DNA of 64,000 nt from an uncultured Paracoccaceae bacterium (GCA_943787785.1 CALSNT010000020.1:128082-192081); one strand, 5' to 3'. Shown: positions 45,772 through 55,396, counted from the first letter of the stretch. Numbers and translations are program-made. Notes: a model not told the origin generated them from the letters alone.

Positions 45772-46513
45772 GGTTATTTCCTTCGAACAGGTAGTTTTCC
45801 AGCATTTCCAGCAAGTTCAGGAACAGAACCGCCAACACGATGATCGAGAAGATGGCCGCATACATACTCGGATAATCCGCGATTGAGCGGCTGTAGGTGA
45901 TGATGTCGCCGACGCCTGTGGGCGTGATCTTCAACTCAGACAGGATCGCGCCGATGAACCCGGCAGAGACGCCCAGACGCAGGCCGGAAAAGATGATCGG
46001 TGAGGCAGCCGGCAGGATAATCTTGAGGATGATCTGGCGGCGGTCGGCCATAAACGATGCGCCCATTTCCTTGAACGACTCCGGCGTATTTCGCACCGCT
46101 CCGCTGGTGTTCAGCACGATCACAGGCATCGCCATGATACAGACGACGAAGACTTTCGACGTCAGCCCGATGCCATAGGCCATGACCAAAAGCGGGATCA
46201 GCGCCGCCAGCGGTGCCGCTTGCATAACGATGAAGATCGGCGAAAACGCCCAATCGAACAATTGGCTCAGACCGATCCACAGCCCAATGCTGATGCCCAG
46301 CACGGCTGAGATGGCGATACCGACGACCAAGGGTTTCAGCGTCTCGCCATAGGCCACGAACAGCGATCCATCAAATGTCATCCGCGCCAGCGCATCCATC
46401 GATTCCATGAAGGTCGGAAACGCATAGCTGACCGGAATCATACCGGCGATCTGCCACGCCCCGAAGACGATTACGGCCGAGAGAAGTTTCAGGAAAAGGG
46501 AACGGGTCAGCAT
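45752..46513 (-). CDS. ABC transporter permease (SsuC/TauC type), first copy
   Basis: 253 residues with six helices and the EAA-like loop SFKEMGASFMADRRQIILKI. It differs clearly from the second permease (44212-44964), so the channel is probably a heterodimer rather than the homodimer normal for SsuC/TauC. It lies between the binding protein gene (55 bases) and the ATPase gene (20-base overlap). Confidence 0.88.
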   Translation of the reverse strand: MLTRSLFLKLLSAVIVFGAWQIAGMIPVSYAFPTFMESMDALARMTFDGSLFVAYGETLKPLVVGIAISAVLGISIGLWIGLSQLFDWAFSPIFIVMQAAPLAALIPLLVMAYGIGLTSKVFVVCIMAMPVIVLNTSGAVRNTPESFKEMGASFMADRRQIILKIILPAASPIIFSGLRLGVSAGFIGAILSELKITPTGVGDIITYSRSIADYPSMYAAIFSIIVLAVLFLNLLEMLENYLFEGNNRGYASD

Positions 46514-46568
46514 GATCTTTCCGATCTGTTGATTTGGGCGGCCAGCATTGGCCGGCCGCCCAATAGGA

Positions 46569-47546
46569 TCAGTTCATCGCCGCGTCGAGCGGGGCGAGAT
46601 ACCAGAAATCCTCGATGTTGAGGCTGTCCGCGTCGCCGTCCAACTGACCGGCGGCAGAGTACCACTCCATGTCAGCCTTCGCGGCAACTCGTCCGCCACC
46701 ATCGACCGAATACAGACCACCGGCAACGGCGTCGGTGTAAAAGCCGTCAAGCTCGTCCAGGATCTCCGCAGGCAGTTGACCGATGGGACCGTCGGGGTTG
46801 GTTTCCCGGCGGATCACCGTCGGATCAGCGGCCATGTCCTTGTAGACGCTCAGCAACGCGTCGACGAAGATCTGAACGTCCTCGGCGTTGTCCTGAATCC
46901 AGTCGAGGTTTCCGAACAGCGCTTCGTCGCTCGCCTCAACATCGAACATTTCCAGCACGTTGAAATCACCGGCCGCATCACTGCGCATCAGCTTGTTGGT
47001 GTTGCCTAGGTCGATGATCGTCGCTTCAGCCTGACCACCCAGCAATGCAGCAACCCGGTTGGACGAGCCCGGCACGTAGGAACGTTCGCCAAATTCGATC
47101 CCCAGCTCGGTCTCGATTACGTTGGCAATGGAGTCTGTGCCGCCACCGCGCGAATGAAGCAGGATCGGCTCACCATTCAGGTCTTCCAGCTTGGAATATT
47201 TCTTGGTGGTGACCGGGAAAAATTTCAGCTTGGACAGCTGAAAAATAATCCGCAGCGGCGCTTTGGAACGTTGCATTGCCGAATAAGGCGTACCGAAACC
47301 AATATCCATTTGACCGGACAGGACGGCCTGAATGGCCAGTTCCTCGTCCGAGAACGCGGTCCATTCATAGTCCAGACCGTTGGCCTTGGCGCGATCAAGC
47401 GCCACGAAGAACGCTGCCAACTCGTCCGACGGTGTTTCCGCCAGCGCGATGCGAATGGTGTCGGCCTGCGCCGATGCGACCATCATGGCCGCCGCAATTG
47501 GCGCGGCGATGGCCGTGGTGATGAATTTTCTAATCAGGGTTGTCAT
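46569..47546 (-). CDS. ABC transporter substrate-binding protein (NMT1/TauA-like)
   Basis: 325 residues from the ATG at 47546, which has GGGAGGAG upstream and begins a signal peptide (AAPIAAAMMVASAQA, cut about residue 28). An upstream in-frame start at 47825 would lie inside the GntR gene and is rejected. Body features: TIRIALAETPSDELAAFFVA, SGQMDIGFGTPYSAMQRSKA, and an aromatic-acidic C-terminal part. Ligand unknown; the divergent FAH-type hydrolase suggests an oxo-acid or aromatic degradation product (inference). Confidence 0.88.
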   Translation of the reverse strand: MTTLIRKFITTAIAAPIAAAMMVASAQADTIRIALAETPSDELAAFFVALDRAKANGLDYEWTAFSDEELAIQAVLSGQMDIGFGTPYSAMQRSKAPLRIIFQLSKLKFFPVTTKKYSKLEDLNGEPILLHSRGGGTDSIANVIETELGIEFGERSYVPGSSNRVAALLGGQAEATIIDLGNTNKLMRSDAAGDFNVLEMFDVEASDEALFGNLDWIQDNAEDVQIFVDALLSVYKDMAADPTVIRRETNPDGPIGQLPAEILDELDGFYTDAVAGGLYSVDGGGRVAAKADMEWYSAAGQLDGDADSLNIEDFWYLAPLDAAMN

Positions 47547-47634
47547 GGCTCTCCTCCCAGAGACTGAGTTCGTTCTGTTGTACCACCGGAAACGCGGCTG
47601 GTGTCCGTTCTTCATCCGATGGGCTGTCCTGCTG

Positions 47635-48378
47635 TCATACCTCTCCAAAAAGCCGGTCCGAAACGGATCCGATATGGTTGCGCATGGCCTGCTGCGCCGC
47701 ATTAGCATCGCGCGCAGCGATGGCGTCAGCAATTCTGTCATGTTCTGCAAAGCTCGAATGCTCAGGCGGGGGTTTGGCCGAACCGCGCACCACCGTGTCG
47801 CCTGCAACCGCACGGCGCACGTCATTCAACTGATCGAATAGCGCCAGCAGCAGAATGTTGTCCGAACCTTCTGCAATCGTGCGATGGAACCGATCATCCT
47901 GCGCTTCATACTCATCCCAGGTCGTCGCAGCGCGCGCCGCCTCTTTCGCGGCTGTGATCCGTGCGATCGCCTGCTTGGACGCGTGAATTGCAGCTTCGCG
48001 GGCCAGCGACGGCTCGATGCACAGGCGCGCTTGTACCAGACGCACCGGCGTCATTTCCTGACCCAATGCAGATACCGTGCCGCCGTCGGAATGCTGGCCG
48101 GCAACAAATGTGCCCTTACCCACATGCCGCCAGATCGCCCCGTCACGTTCCAACGCATCCAGCGCTTTCCTGAGTGTGCTGCGACTCATACCCAGATCAC
48201 GGATAAGCGCACGCTCGGCCGGCAGACGATCACCGGGCGCGTAATCGCCCGCCGCTATGAAGTTACGCACCGACTCGATTGCACCACGTTGCGCTGCGGG
48301 TTCTCGATACCCTAGCGACGTAAGCGAGGAATCATATTGGTTGACCAAAGCGCTCATATTGGTTCGATACTGGCGCAT
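47635..48378 (-). CDS. GntR-family regulator (FadR/FCD subgroup)
   Basis: 247 residues. N-terminal GntR winged helix (GDRLPAERALIRDLGMSRST, then LRKALDALERDGAIWRHVGKGTFV) and C-terminal FCD ligand domain with metal-binding-like residues (DDRFHRTIAEGSDN; EHDRIADAIAARD). The upstream start has no strong ribosome site; ATG 48357 is an alternative that shortens it by seven residues. It lies between the importer operon and the divergent hydrolase gene and probably controls both; TGGTTGACCA inside its own first codons and TGGTCAGCCA before the hydrolase are candidate sites. Confidence 0.9.
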   Translation of the reverse strand: MRQYRTNMSALVNQYDSSLTSLGYREPAAQRGAIESVRNFIAAGDYAPGDRLPAERALIRDLGMSRSTLRKALDALERDGAIWRHVGKGTFVAGQHSDGGTVSALGQEMTPVRLVQARLCIEPSLAREAAIHASKQAIARITAAKEAARAATTWDEYEAQDDRFHRTIAEGSDNILLLALFDQLNDVRRAVAGDTVVRGSAKPPPEHSSFAEHDRIADAIAARDANAAQQAMRNHIGSVSDRLFGEV

Positions 48379-48453
48379 ATATGCGATTCCGACAATAGAA
48401 AAGATATCGAATTTCGGATTGGTTGTGATTGATCTGACTAACCACCACCTTTA

Positions 48454-48463
48454 TGGTCAGCCA
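48454..48463. promoter_or_regulatory. candidate GntR operator TGGTCAGCCA
   Basis: Short dyad TGG-N4-CCA in the spacer upstream of the FAH-family gene. A related copy, TGGTTGACCA, is at 48338-48347 in the first codons of the regulator gene. FadR-subgroup proteins bind TGGNNNNNCCA-like dyads, so the pair is a reasonable guess for autoregulation and control of the hydrolase. Short motifs recur by chance; weak evidence. Confidence 0.3.
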
Positions 48464-48491
48464 AAACAACGCTCGGAATCTGGGAGAGATC

Positions 48492-49178
48492 ATGTCTGAA
48501 TACGTTATTCCTGTGCCGCCCATCGTAACCCTGCCTGTGGTCGGAACTGAGGAACTTTACCCGGTTCGTCGCGTCTATTGCATAGGTCGCAACTACGCCG
48601 CGCATGCTATCGAAATGGGTCATGATCCGGATCGCGAACCGCCGTTTTTCTTCCAGAAGAACCCGAACAACCTCGATCCGTCTGGCGATTTCCCCTACCC
48701 GCCCCAATCCAGTGATGTCCATCACGAGGCTGAGATGATGGTCGCGCTGAAGTCTGGCGGAACCAACATCCCATTGGATCAGGCGCTTGACCACGTGTAC
48801 GGCTATGGGCTGTCGCTCGACATGACCCGGCGCGATCTTCAGGGCGAACAGAAGAAAATGGGACGCCCTTGGGAAATCGGCAAAGCATTTGAACGTTCAG
48901 CCCCCTGTGGACCGATTTACCCGGCTGCAAGCATTGGCCATCCAGATCAGGGACGCATATCGTTGACCGTCAACGGCGATACCCGGCAGGATGGCGATCT
49001 GAACCAGATGATCTGGAAAGTGCCCGAGATGATTTCGTACCTATCCGAATTTTTTGAGCTGGCGGCCGGAGATATTATTCAAACCGGCACACCAGCAGGC
49101 GTTGGCGCGATTGAACGCGGAGACGTGATGAAAATGGAAATCGACGGCGTTGGAAAAATTGAAATACGGGTTGTCTGA
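48492..49178 (+). CDS. fumarylacetoacetate hydrolase family protein
   Basis: 228 residues from ATG 48492, after a GGGAGAG ribosome site. FAH-fold markers: RVYCIGRNYAAHAIEMG, PPFFFQKNPNNLDPSG, HHEAEMMVALKSGG (metal ligands in the EAE-type triad) and GDIIQTGTPAGVGAIERGD. The short single-domain form is typical of fumarylpyruvate hydrolases and acylpyruvases (oxaloacetate decarboxylase-like FAHD1). Divergent from the GntR gene, likely its target. Acts in the cytosol on 2,4-dioxo acids; the exact substrate is unknown. Confidence 0.9.
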   Translation: MSEYVIPVPPIVTLPVVGTEELYPVRRVYCIGRNYAAHAIEMGHDPDREPPFFFQKNPNNLDPSGDFPYPPQSSDVHHEAEMMVALKSGGTNIPLDQALDHVYGYGLSLDMTRRDLQGEQKKMGRPWEIGKAFERSAPCGPIYPAASIGHPDQGRISLTVNGDTRQDGDLNQMIWKVPEMISYLSEFFELAAGDIIQTGTPAGVGAIERGDVMKMEIDGVGKIEIRVV

Positions 49179-49639
49179 CAAAGCCGACCCAAATTTTCAC
49201 AAGCCCATCATTGATCTTATCTCATTGGCAAGTCGGTGCCGGAGTAAAATATTCCTAAGGCGAAAAGAATCTCATCCATAATTCGACTCCGAGGGATCCG
49301 GAACGTGACCCCGGAAACCCTGGGGAGTTCGGCGCGACACCCCTACAGCACACGATCGAAGACCGCCAGACAACGCAAATTGGCCGGGCCGAGAGCAGCA
49401 ACCAGCAGCATGAAACCTAACCCGGATACACCCTAGGGTCAGGACCAATAGACAGCCAAGGCAACCAACGACCGCCTCTCCAGGAAGGCAGACGTTGACT
49501 GAAAATGGTGCAAGGACTGCTCCGCGGGACGAGGACGAAACCGCTCTCGCGGTATTGGCGCTTGTGGCGGGCGACGCGCACTGATGTGAGCCGCGTGGAT
49601 TTTGCGAACTGACGCGCCTGTCTGACGATTGGGACCTTC
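49179..49639. other. intergenic region left of the IS91 element
   Basis: No gene that I can support. It holds the end of the FAH transcript and, from about 49430, GC-rich sequence that probably belongs to the left end of the insertion element. The exact left boundary cannot be fixed because IS91 elements lack terminal inverted repeats and target duplications. Confidence 0.5.
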
Positions 49640-49663
49640 TCAATCTGATGACAGGAGGTTCCG

Positions 49664-50536
49664 ATGACAGACCAATACGTGCCGAAGCTGCGCCAGCGGT
49701 TTCTCGAAGATATGCGGATCAAGGGGCTGCAGCCGAAGACGCAGACGATGTACCTGCGGGCGATGCGGGAGTTTACGCGGTATCTTGGCCATTCGCCGGA
49801 TAGCGCGACGCCAGAAGAACTCAGGGCGTTCCAGCTCGACATGAAAGAGCGCGGCATGGGCGCGCCGACCTTCAACAACCGGCTGACGGTGCTGAGCTTT
49901 TTCTTTGCGACAACGTGCCCACGCCCCGAGATGAAGCGGCATATGCGTTATCAGCGGGCGGCCAAGAAGATCCCCGTGGTACTGAGTGCCGAGGAGGTTG
50001 CCCGCATTCTCGAAGCCGCACCGGGGCCCGGGCTCCGCTACCGGGCGGCCTTCAGCGTGGCTTATGGCGGCGGGTTGCGCGCCAGTGAAGTCACCCACCT
50101 GAAGGTCGGCGACATCGACAGTGACCGGATGCTGATCCGGGTCGATCAGGGCAAGGGCCGCAAGGACCGTCATGTGATGCTGTCGCCGAGCCTGCTTGAT
50201 CTGCTGCGCGACTATTACCGCGAAGCGAGGCCAGCAGGCTGGCTCTTTCCAGGCCGCAACCGGATTGATCCGATCTCAACGCGACAGTTCAACCGCGCCT
50301 TTGGCGTGGCCTGCGACTTCGCTGAGATCAAGAAGAACGTGTCCCCTCATACTCTGCGGCATAGCTTTGCCACCCATCTGCTGGAGGGTGGCACCGACAT
50401 CCGGGTAATCCAGGTCCTCCTCGGTCACGCCAAGCTGGAAACGACGACGATCTACACCAAGGTGGCAACCAAAACGATCCGGGATGTGACCAGCCCGCTT
50501 GATCTGCTGGTACGACGGGAGGCTGGTTCCGGCTGA
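49664..50536 (+). CDS. tyrosine recombinase/integrase of the IS91 element
   Basis: 290 residues. N-terminal SAM-like DNA-binding domain (KTQTMYLRAMREFTRYLG) and catalytic domain with Arg in YGGGLRASEVTHLKVGDID, HTLRHSFATHLLEGG (His-x-x-Arg), LGHAKLETTTIYTKV (His and nucleophile Tyr). All RHRHY residues appear present. AGGAGG precedes the ATG. It accompanies the HUH transposase in this branch and may help resolve or target the element. It overlaps the leading open frame of the transposase gene only in its extension. Confidence 0.9.
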   Translation: MTDQYVPKLRQRFLEDMRIKGLQPKTQTMYLRAMREFTRYLGHSPDSATPEELRAFQLDMKERGMGAPTFNNRLTVLSFFFATTCPRPEMKRHMRYQRAAKKIPVVLSAEEVARILEAAPGPGLRYRAAFSVAYGGGLRASEVTHLKVGDIDSDRMLIRVDQGKGRKDRHVMLSPSLLDLLRDYYREARPAGWLFPGRNRIDPISTRQFNRAFGVACDFAEIKKNVSPHTLRHSFATHLLEGGTDIRVIQVLLGHAKLETTTIYTKVATKTIRDVTSPLDLLVRREAGSG

Positions 50537-50546
50537 TCCCGGTCCC

Positions 50547-51749
50547 ATGTCCCGCCCCAGACTGGAGGTCGCGGATATCTTCCGCGCCCATGGGCCTGCC
50601 TATCGCCGTGACCATGACGGGCATCTGACCCTGCCGCAGCTGAAGGTGATGTCCGCGATCGAGACCTGCCGCACTGCCGCGCTCGGCGGCCATGCCGTGG
50701 CCTGTACCAAGTGTGGTCACGAGCATGTTGCCTACAACTCGTGCCGCAACCGGCATTGTCCCAAATGCCAGGGTGCGACGGCGCGGGACTGGATGCAGGC
50801 GCGCATCGAGGACCTGTTGCCGGTCGAGTACTTCCACGTGGTCTTCACGCTACCGGCTTCGATTGCGGATATCGCGCACCAGAACAAGGCGGCTGTCTAT
50901 GGTTTGCTGTTCAAGGCCTCGGCCGAGACACTGCTGACCATCGCCGCCGACCGAAAACACCTCGGAGCACGGATCGGCATGACTTCGGTCCTGCACACAT
51001 GGGGATCTGCGATGACCCATCACCCGCATGTCCATGTCATCGTGCCAGGCGGAGGTCTGTCGCTGAATGGGACAAGGTGGATCGGCTGCCGTCCCGGGTT
51101 CTTCCTGCCGGTGAAGGTGTTATCCCGGCTGTTCAGGCGTCTGTTCCTCGAAGGGCTGGTCAGATTGCACAAGGCAGGCAAGCTGCGCTTCTTTGGCAAT
51201 CTGGTGGGATTGACCGATCCTGACTCCTTCGCCTCCCATCTTGCGCCGCTGCGCAAAACCGAGTGGGTCGTCTACGCCAAGCCACCCTTCGGCGGGCCGG
51301 AGGCCGTGCTGGCCTATCTCAGCCGCTACACGCACCGTGTCGCGATCTCGAACCACCGCCTGATCAGCGCCGATGCCGACACGGTATCGTTCCGCTGGAA
51401 GGACTATCGGATCAAACGCGGCGACCGGATGAAGGTCATGCGGCTGCCCACGGATGAGTTCATCCGCCGCTTCCTGATCCATGTGCTGCCCATCGGCTTC
51501 CACCGCATCCGCCACGCGGGCTTGCTTGCCAATGGCATCCGCCGGGACAGGATCGCGATGATCCGGCGCTTGTTGGAGACGGAGCCAGCACCCGACCAGG
51601 CACCGAATGAAGGGACGAGCGACGACCCAGATGACCGGGCCGCTCTTCCGCCTTGCCCGAAATGCGGCGGGGCCATGATCATTATCGAAACCTTCCTGCG
51701 CGGCCAAATCCCAAAATCCCGCGCACCGCCATGGGAGGACGCCGCATGA
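50547..51749 (+). CDS. IS91-family HUH (Y2) transposase
   Basis: 400 residues from ATG 50547 (an in-frame ATG at 50499 overlaps the recombinase gene). N-terminal zinc-finger: ACTKCGHEHVAYNSCRNRHC and then PKC. The HUH motif is MTHHPHVHVIVPGGG; catalytic tyrosine pair region AYLSRYTHRVAISNHRL with one Tyr clear and the second plausible. C-terminal second zinc knuckle PPCPKCGGAM. Intact and so potentially active. Confidence 0.92.
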   Translation: MSRPRLEVADIFRAHGPAYRRDHDGHLTLPQLKVMSAIETCRTAALGGHAVACTKCGHEHVAYNSCRNRHCPKCQGATARDWMQARIEDLLPVEYFHVVFTLPASIADIAHQNKAAVYGLLFKASAETLLTIAADRKHLGARIGMTSVLHTWGSAMTHHPHVHVIVPGGGLSLNGTRWIGCRPGFFLPVKVLSRLFRRLFLEGLVRLHKAGKLRFFGNLVGLTDPDSFASHLAPLRKTEWVVYAKPPFGGPEAVLAYLSRYTHRVAISNHRLISADADTVSFRWKDYRIKRGDRMKVMRLPTDEFIRRFLIHVLPIGFHRIRHAGLLANGIRRDRIAMIRRLLETEPAPDQAPNEGTSDDPDDRAALPPCPKCGGAMIIIETFLRGQIPKSRAPPWEDAA

Positions 51750-52171
51750 TGCACCGATCCCAACCGACTCCGCAGTATCCAGGCGTCGGACCGATCACTG
51801 CGGCCAGCCTCTTGAAGCCGGCGGCGAGACAGGTCGTTGAAGCCAGAAAAACAGGCCAAAAGGCGCAATCAAACCACGGAACCCAACCGCCCGACGTCCC
51901 CCGCGACCAACGCGGCCGCCGATCCGTTCCTCGACTGAGGCGCCGGTAACGCACAATCCCCATAGCCGCAAAAGCCGCCCGCGCTTTCCTCCTTGTCAGA
52001 TTTGTCGCCGCTGCAGCTCACGCTGACAGCAGCAACAAACCTTAGACAAAGCGACAGTTCACTGCGATTGCCCCAATGGCTGCTCGCGGCGCATCGCGCC
52101 TAGGTGAATACTACTTTGAGCGGAAGCCCGACCATTTCTGAGAGTGTTAACTGGCGCTCGTTCAAAGGTCT
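51750..52171. other. intergenic region right of the IS91 transposase
   Basis: About 420 bases without a supportable gene. The first 200 or so are GC-rich and probably belong to the element's end; the part after about 52010 is less GC-rich and leads into the 3' end of the first AMP-forming synthetase gene. A GCGGCTTTTGCGGC-type direct pattern near 51962-51982 could be part of the replication origin end, but is not distinctive. Confidence 0.45.
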
Positions 52172-53587
52172 CTATGCGTCGGCGAGGTCTATTGCCAGTG
52201 TACGGCGGTCCAGTTTGCCGTGCGTCGTCATTGGCAAGGCTTCGACTTGATAAACATAGAATGAGAATAGAGGGCCTAGCGCGCGGGCCAGATGTGCCGC
52301 GACTTCATCCGGCCCTGTGCCTTCAGCCATGACCACGGCAATCCCGACGTCATCAGAACCTGCGGCATTTTTGCGAGCGAAGGCTGCAACTTCGCGCACT
52401 GCCGACAGTTGTTGGGCGATGCCCTCGAAATGTGCCGGAGCCAGCTTGTTGCCGCCGACGTTAAGAAGGTCGGACACGCGACCTTCCAGCACCAGCATGC
52501 CATCGTGCCTTAGCCGCCCCAGATCCCCTGTGCTCACCCAACCATCCGGATCAGCAATTGGCGCGTCCGAAGGCCAATCACGCAGGCGGTTAGAAGGTGG
52601 GCTCCGCATCATTATCTCGCCTGCGTGGGTCGAAGGCACATCGCCTCCGCCTTCGGGTACAAAGCGCAACTCGTGGCCCTTGTAGGGCCTGCCAACAACT
52701 CCCTGCACATCTGGCGTTTCGCATGGCCGGTGATGCGCGATCGACCCTGACTCGGTACTGCCGTAGGTGTTGATAACGGCGCACCTGAACACATCCTCGG
52801 CCTGTTGCGCGATTTGGTTCGATATCGCTCCGCCGCCAACGCTGATCAGGCGCAAGTGTTTGGGCCGGTCGGGTAAACCGTTGGCCGCATTCAGGAACCG
52901 CGGTAATTGGCCAGATGGAATGAACGCAATCGCCACCTCGCGGTCGATCCATCGCTGCAGGCTCGCGCCAATGTCGCGGGCCGGATGAACCAGCGTCTGA
53001 CCGGACAGAAGGATCGAAAACGCCCGGTCGATACCCGCAACTGTTGCCGAATTCGTGCCCATGTAGGATATTCCGTCGATCGGCGGCCGGCGGAGCATCG
53101 AAAACTTTAGGCGTTCCAGAAATTGTTGCCCAGACATGAATCGGTGCTTGGGCTCACCCGTTGTGCCCGAGGTTCTGATAATCCAATTCGTGTCATACTG
53201 TTCGGGCAGTATGACACTGGGCGCTCGCACCCAGCCTTGATCGACCACGATCTGGCGATCACCCGCATCTGCAACTGCGACGTCCGCGACAAATCGGTCA
53301 ATTTCGAATGGCCTGGCGTCGGCAGGATTTGCGGTAGAGCCGGTCACAATGGTAGCGCCAAGGCGGCTGAGGGCTAACAGAATTGCAATATTCGCAACCG
53401 GATCAGAAAGCGCGACACCAACGGTATCCCCGGCCCGGACGCCCCGGTCATGCAGTGCTTCGGCCATGGCGAGCGTTGTGAAATGCAGGTTTTCGAAACT
53501 CAGCGGATGTCCTGCGCGGTCAAACATCGCAACCCTGCGTTTGTACGCCCGGCAACAAATTTCCATTTGGCTAGATATTGAGGTCAT
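52172..53587 (-). CDS. AMP-forming synthetase/ligase, copy 1
   Basis: 471 residues from ATG 53587 (a GTG at 53617 is an alternative; neither has a good ribosome site). Class I adenylate-forming fold: P-loop TSGTTGEPK (about 139-147), YGSTESG (about 275-281), STGDLGRL, hinge LEGRVSDLLNVGGNKLAP and the C-terminal catalytic Lys458 in THGKLD. It activates a carboxylate with ATP, normally for transfer to CoA or a carrier. It is shorter than acyl-CoA synthetases of 520-560 residues, mainly in the N-terminus. Substrate unknown. Divergent from copy 2, suggesting joint control. Confidence 0.86.
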   Translation of the reverse strand: MTSISSQMEICCRAYKRRVAMFDRAGHPLSFENLHFTTLAMAEALHDRGVRAGDTVGVALSDPVANIAILLALSRLGATIVTGSTANPADARPFEIDRFVADVAVADAGDRQIVVDQGWVRAPSVILPEQYDTNWIIRTSGTTGEPKHRFMSGQQFLERLKFSMLRRPPIDGISYMGTNSATVAGIDRAFSILLSGQTLVHPARDIGASLQRWIDREVAIAFIPSGQLPRFLNAANGLPDRPKHLRLISVGGGAISNQIAQQAEDVFRCAVINTYGSTESGSIAHHRPCETPDVQGVVGRPYKGHELRFVPEGGGDVPSTHAGEIMMRSPPSNRLRDWPSDAPIADPDGWVSTGDLGRLRHDGMLVLEGRVSDLLNVGGNKLAPAHFEGIAQQLSAVREVAAFARKNAAGSDDVGIAVVMAEGTGPDEVAAHLARALGPLFSFYVYQVEALPMTTHGKLDRRTLAIDLADA

Positions 53588-53889
53588 GACCAGTTCAGCA
53601 GATGATAGTTGCCCCACCGCTCAATCGCAGACTGATCATGCGCAACGACACGGTTTCGCATGTTCTGTCTGTAGCGCTCGACCACCTTTCGAACCTGTTC
53701 GGCTTTCACTCAAAACCCTTCTAGATAATCAGAAAAAACTGCCAAAGCTGTCTCCGCCGCGTGACTTCGCGAAGTTGTACACCAACCTCGGGAACTGGTC
53801 GACCCGAGCTTGGGAGAGCCCGCATAGACCGGGCGCAATAAGTGCGCTACTCAATCTACGACCCGATTAAAGCAAGGGACGCTGACCAC

Positions 53890-55335
53890 ATGTCACTGAT
53901 AATCGAATTCCTCGACGTCGCTGCCAGACATTCGGCCAAGCTGGCGCTAATAACCGAGCGTAGCCAGCTGACATATGCCGCTTTGACTGATCTCGTCGCA
54001 ACACTGGATCTGGCATTATCTCGTAACGGAGTCCAACATGGGCAAACGGTGGTCTTGGCGAGCAAGCGCCCTGAATTTGTGATAGCCATGCCCTTGTTGG
54101 CGAGTCTTCGGTCGCTGAATGTGATTTTTGCAAATGACAAGACGGTCACCGCCTCAGGTGTCCAAATTGATCACTACATAGCCGACAACCTGTCCGACTT
54201 GATGCCCGACAGACAACAAATCACAATCAACGCCGAATGGTTCACCTCGATGGTCGATGGCACATCGCTGAAGGCGATCTCGAATGATGGTGGAGGTTCG
54301 CTGACCTTCAGTTCTTCCGGCAGCACGGGGCGGCCCAAGCTGATCCGCTGCAGCTTGGCTTCCTGGCGGAGCAGCCTTGCCGCAAGAACTAAGCGAACTG
54401 ACATCCCATTCGGTCTTCACCGCGTTATGTCGGTTGTCGGTGCAACAGCTCGATGGGCCATGGATACTCATTTTTCCGCGCTTCTGGAGGGAGGTGCAGT
54501 CGTCGCGCTCACGACCGAAAAGAGCGCGATGCCTGACTATGTGGATATGTACAGAATCAGCTTTCTAAGCCTGACCCCAGAACTTATGCGCCAGATCACT
54601 GCATATGAGAATTCCAAGCAACTTCTGTCATCGGTCCAATGTGTCGAGTTCGGCGGCGCAGCCATCTCGACGAGTTTGCTGCAGTCCTTTTGCAGGGTGT
54701 GTGATGCCAAGATTTATCTGCGGTATGGCGCCACAGAACTGGGACAGCTGACGCACGCGATCATCGACCCGATGGCGGAGTTTCCGGACGGCTATATCGG
54801 TCGGATTTGTCGCGACGATTCCGAAGTGGGATTTTTTGACGCGCAGAGAAACCTATTGCCGGATGCAACCGAAGGGCTCATCGGAATTCGCGTCACCGGT
54901 GCCGCTTCTGGCACCCATTACTTGTCAGAAAATGATGACCCGGAGGATATCGCCGGTATTGAGGGAGAGTGGTTTTTTCCCGGTGAAATCATGCGGCAAG
55001 AAGGTGAAGATTATTTCCTGATAGGACGCGCTAAGGCGATTGCCAATCTGGGCGGGCAAAAGGTTTCGCTGGATGCGTTACAGATTGCTTTGGAGGCTGA
55101 ATTGCCGAACCATCGCATAGTGGTAGTCAACGCAGCAGGTGGCAGCGGGTTTGATCAGTTGGTGGTTGCTCACCTGGCCGGGACGGCTTTGACGCTTGAC
55201 GAAACTAACGCCGCTTTGCGGCGCCACCTTCCACGGCATTCCGTCGATCAGATACACGCAGTTAGTGAGTTCCCGATGACTTCGACGGGGAAGGTGGACA
55301 CTCCGGCGCTTCGGAGAATGCTAAATCTTCAATAG
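53890..55335 (+). CDS. AMP-forming synthetase/ligase, copy 2 (altered motif)
   Basis: 481 residues from ATG 53890, chosen over GTG 53842 because AAGGGA lies upstream and the length then matches copies 1 and 3. P-loop SSSGSTGRPK (about 141-150), YGATELG (279-285), C-terminal Lys468 in STGKVD. The usual TGD motif that binds the ribose reads FFPGEIM, so Asp is replaced by Glu, and the hinge reads LIGRAKAIANLGGQK. Activity may be altered. Convergent with the outer-membrane protein gene, with a shared terminator at 55397-55432. Substrate unknown. Confidence 0.83.
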   Translation: MSLIIEFLDVAARHSAKLALITERSQLTYAALTDLVATLDLALSRNGVQHGQTVVLASKRPEFVIAMPLLASLRSLNVIFANDKTVTASGVQIDHYIADNLSDLMPDRQQITINAEWFTSMVDGTSLKAISNDGGGSLTFSSSGSTGRPKLIRCSLASWRSSLAARTKRTDIPFGLHRVMSVVGATARWAMDTHFSALLEGGAVVALTTEKSAMPDYVDMYRISFLSLTPELMRQITAYENSKQLLSSVQCVEFGGAAISTSLLQSFCRVCDAKIYLRYGATELGQLTHAIIDPMAEFPDGYIGRICRDDSEVGFFDAQRNLLPDATEGLIGIRVTGAASGTHYLSENDDPEDIAGIEGEWFFPGEIMRQEGEDYFLIGRAKAIANLGGQKVSLDALQIALEAELPNHRIVVVNAAGGSGFDQLVVAHLAGTALTLDETNAALRRHLPRHSVDQIHAVSEFPMTSTGKVDTPALRRMLNLQ

Positions 55336-55396
55336 CTCTGCAACTTTGCCAGCGTTACTGCAGCCGGTTCGGGTCCGGTTTTGGAAAGATGGCGGA

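Larger units (their letters stand above)
49640..51970 (+). mobile_element. IS91-family insertion element with tyrosine recombinase
   Basis: Two-gene element: a tyrosine recombinase followed by a Y2/HUH transposase in the same direction, an arrangement found in one branch of the IS91 family. Boundaries are approximate; coding parts span 49664-51749. IS91 moves by rolling-circle replication and can carry adjacent DNA by one-ended transposition. It lies between the FAH gene and the cluster of AMP-forming synthetases, at the border of an accessory island. Confidence 0.8.
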
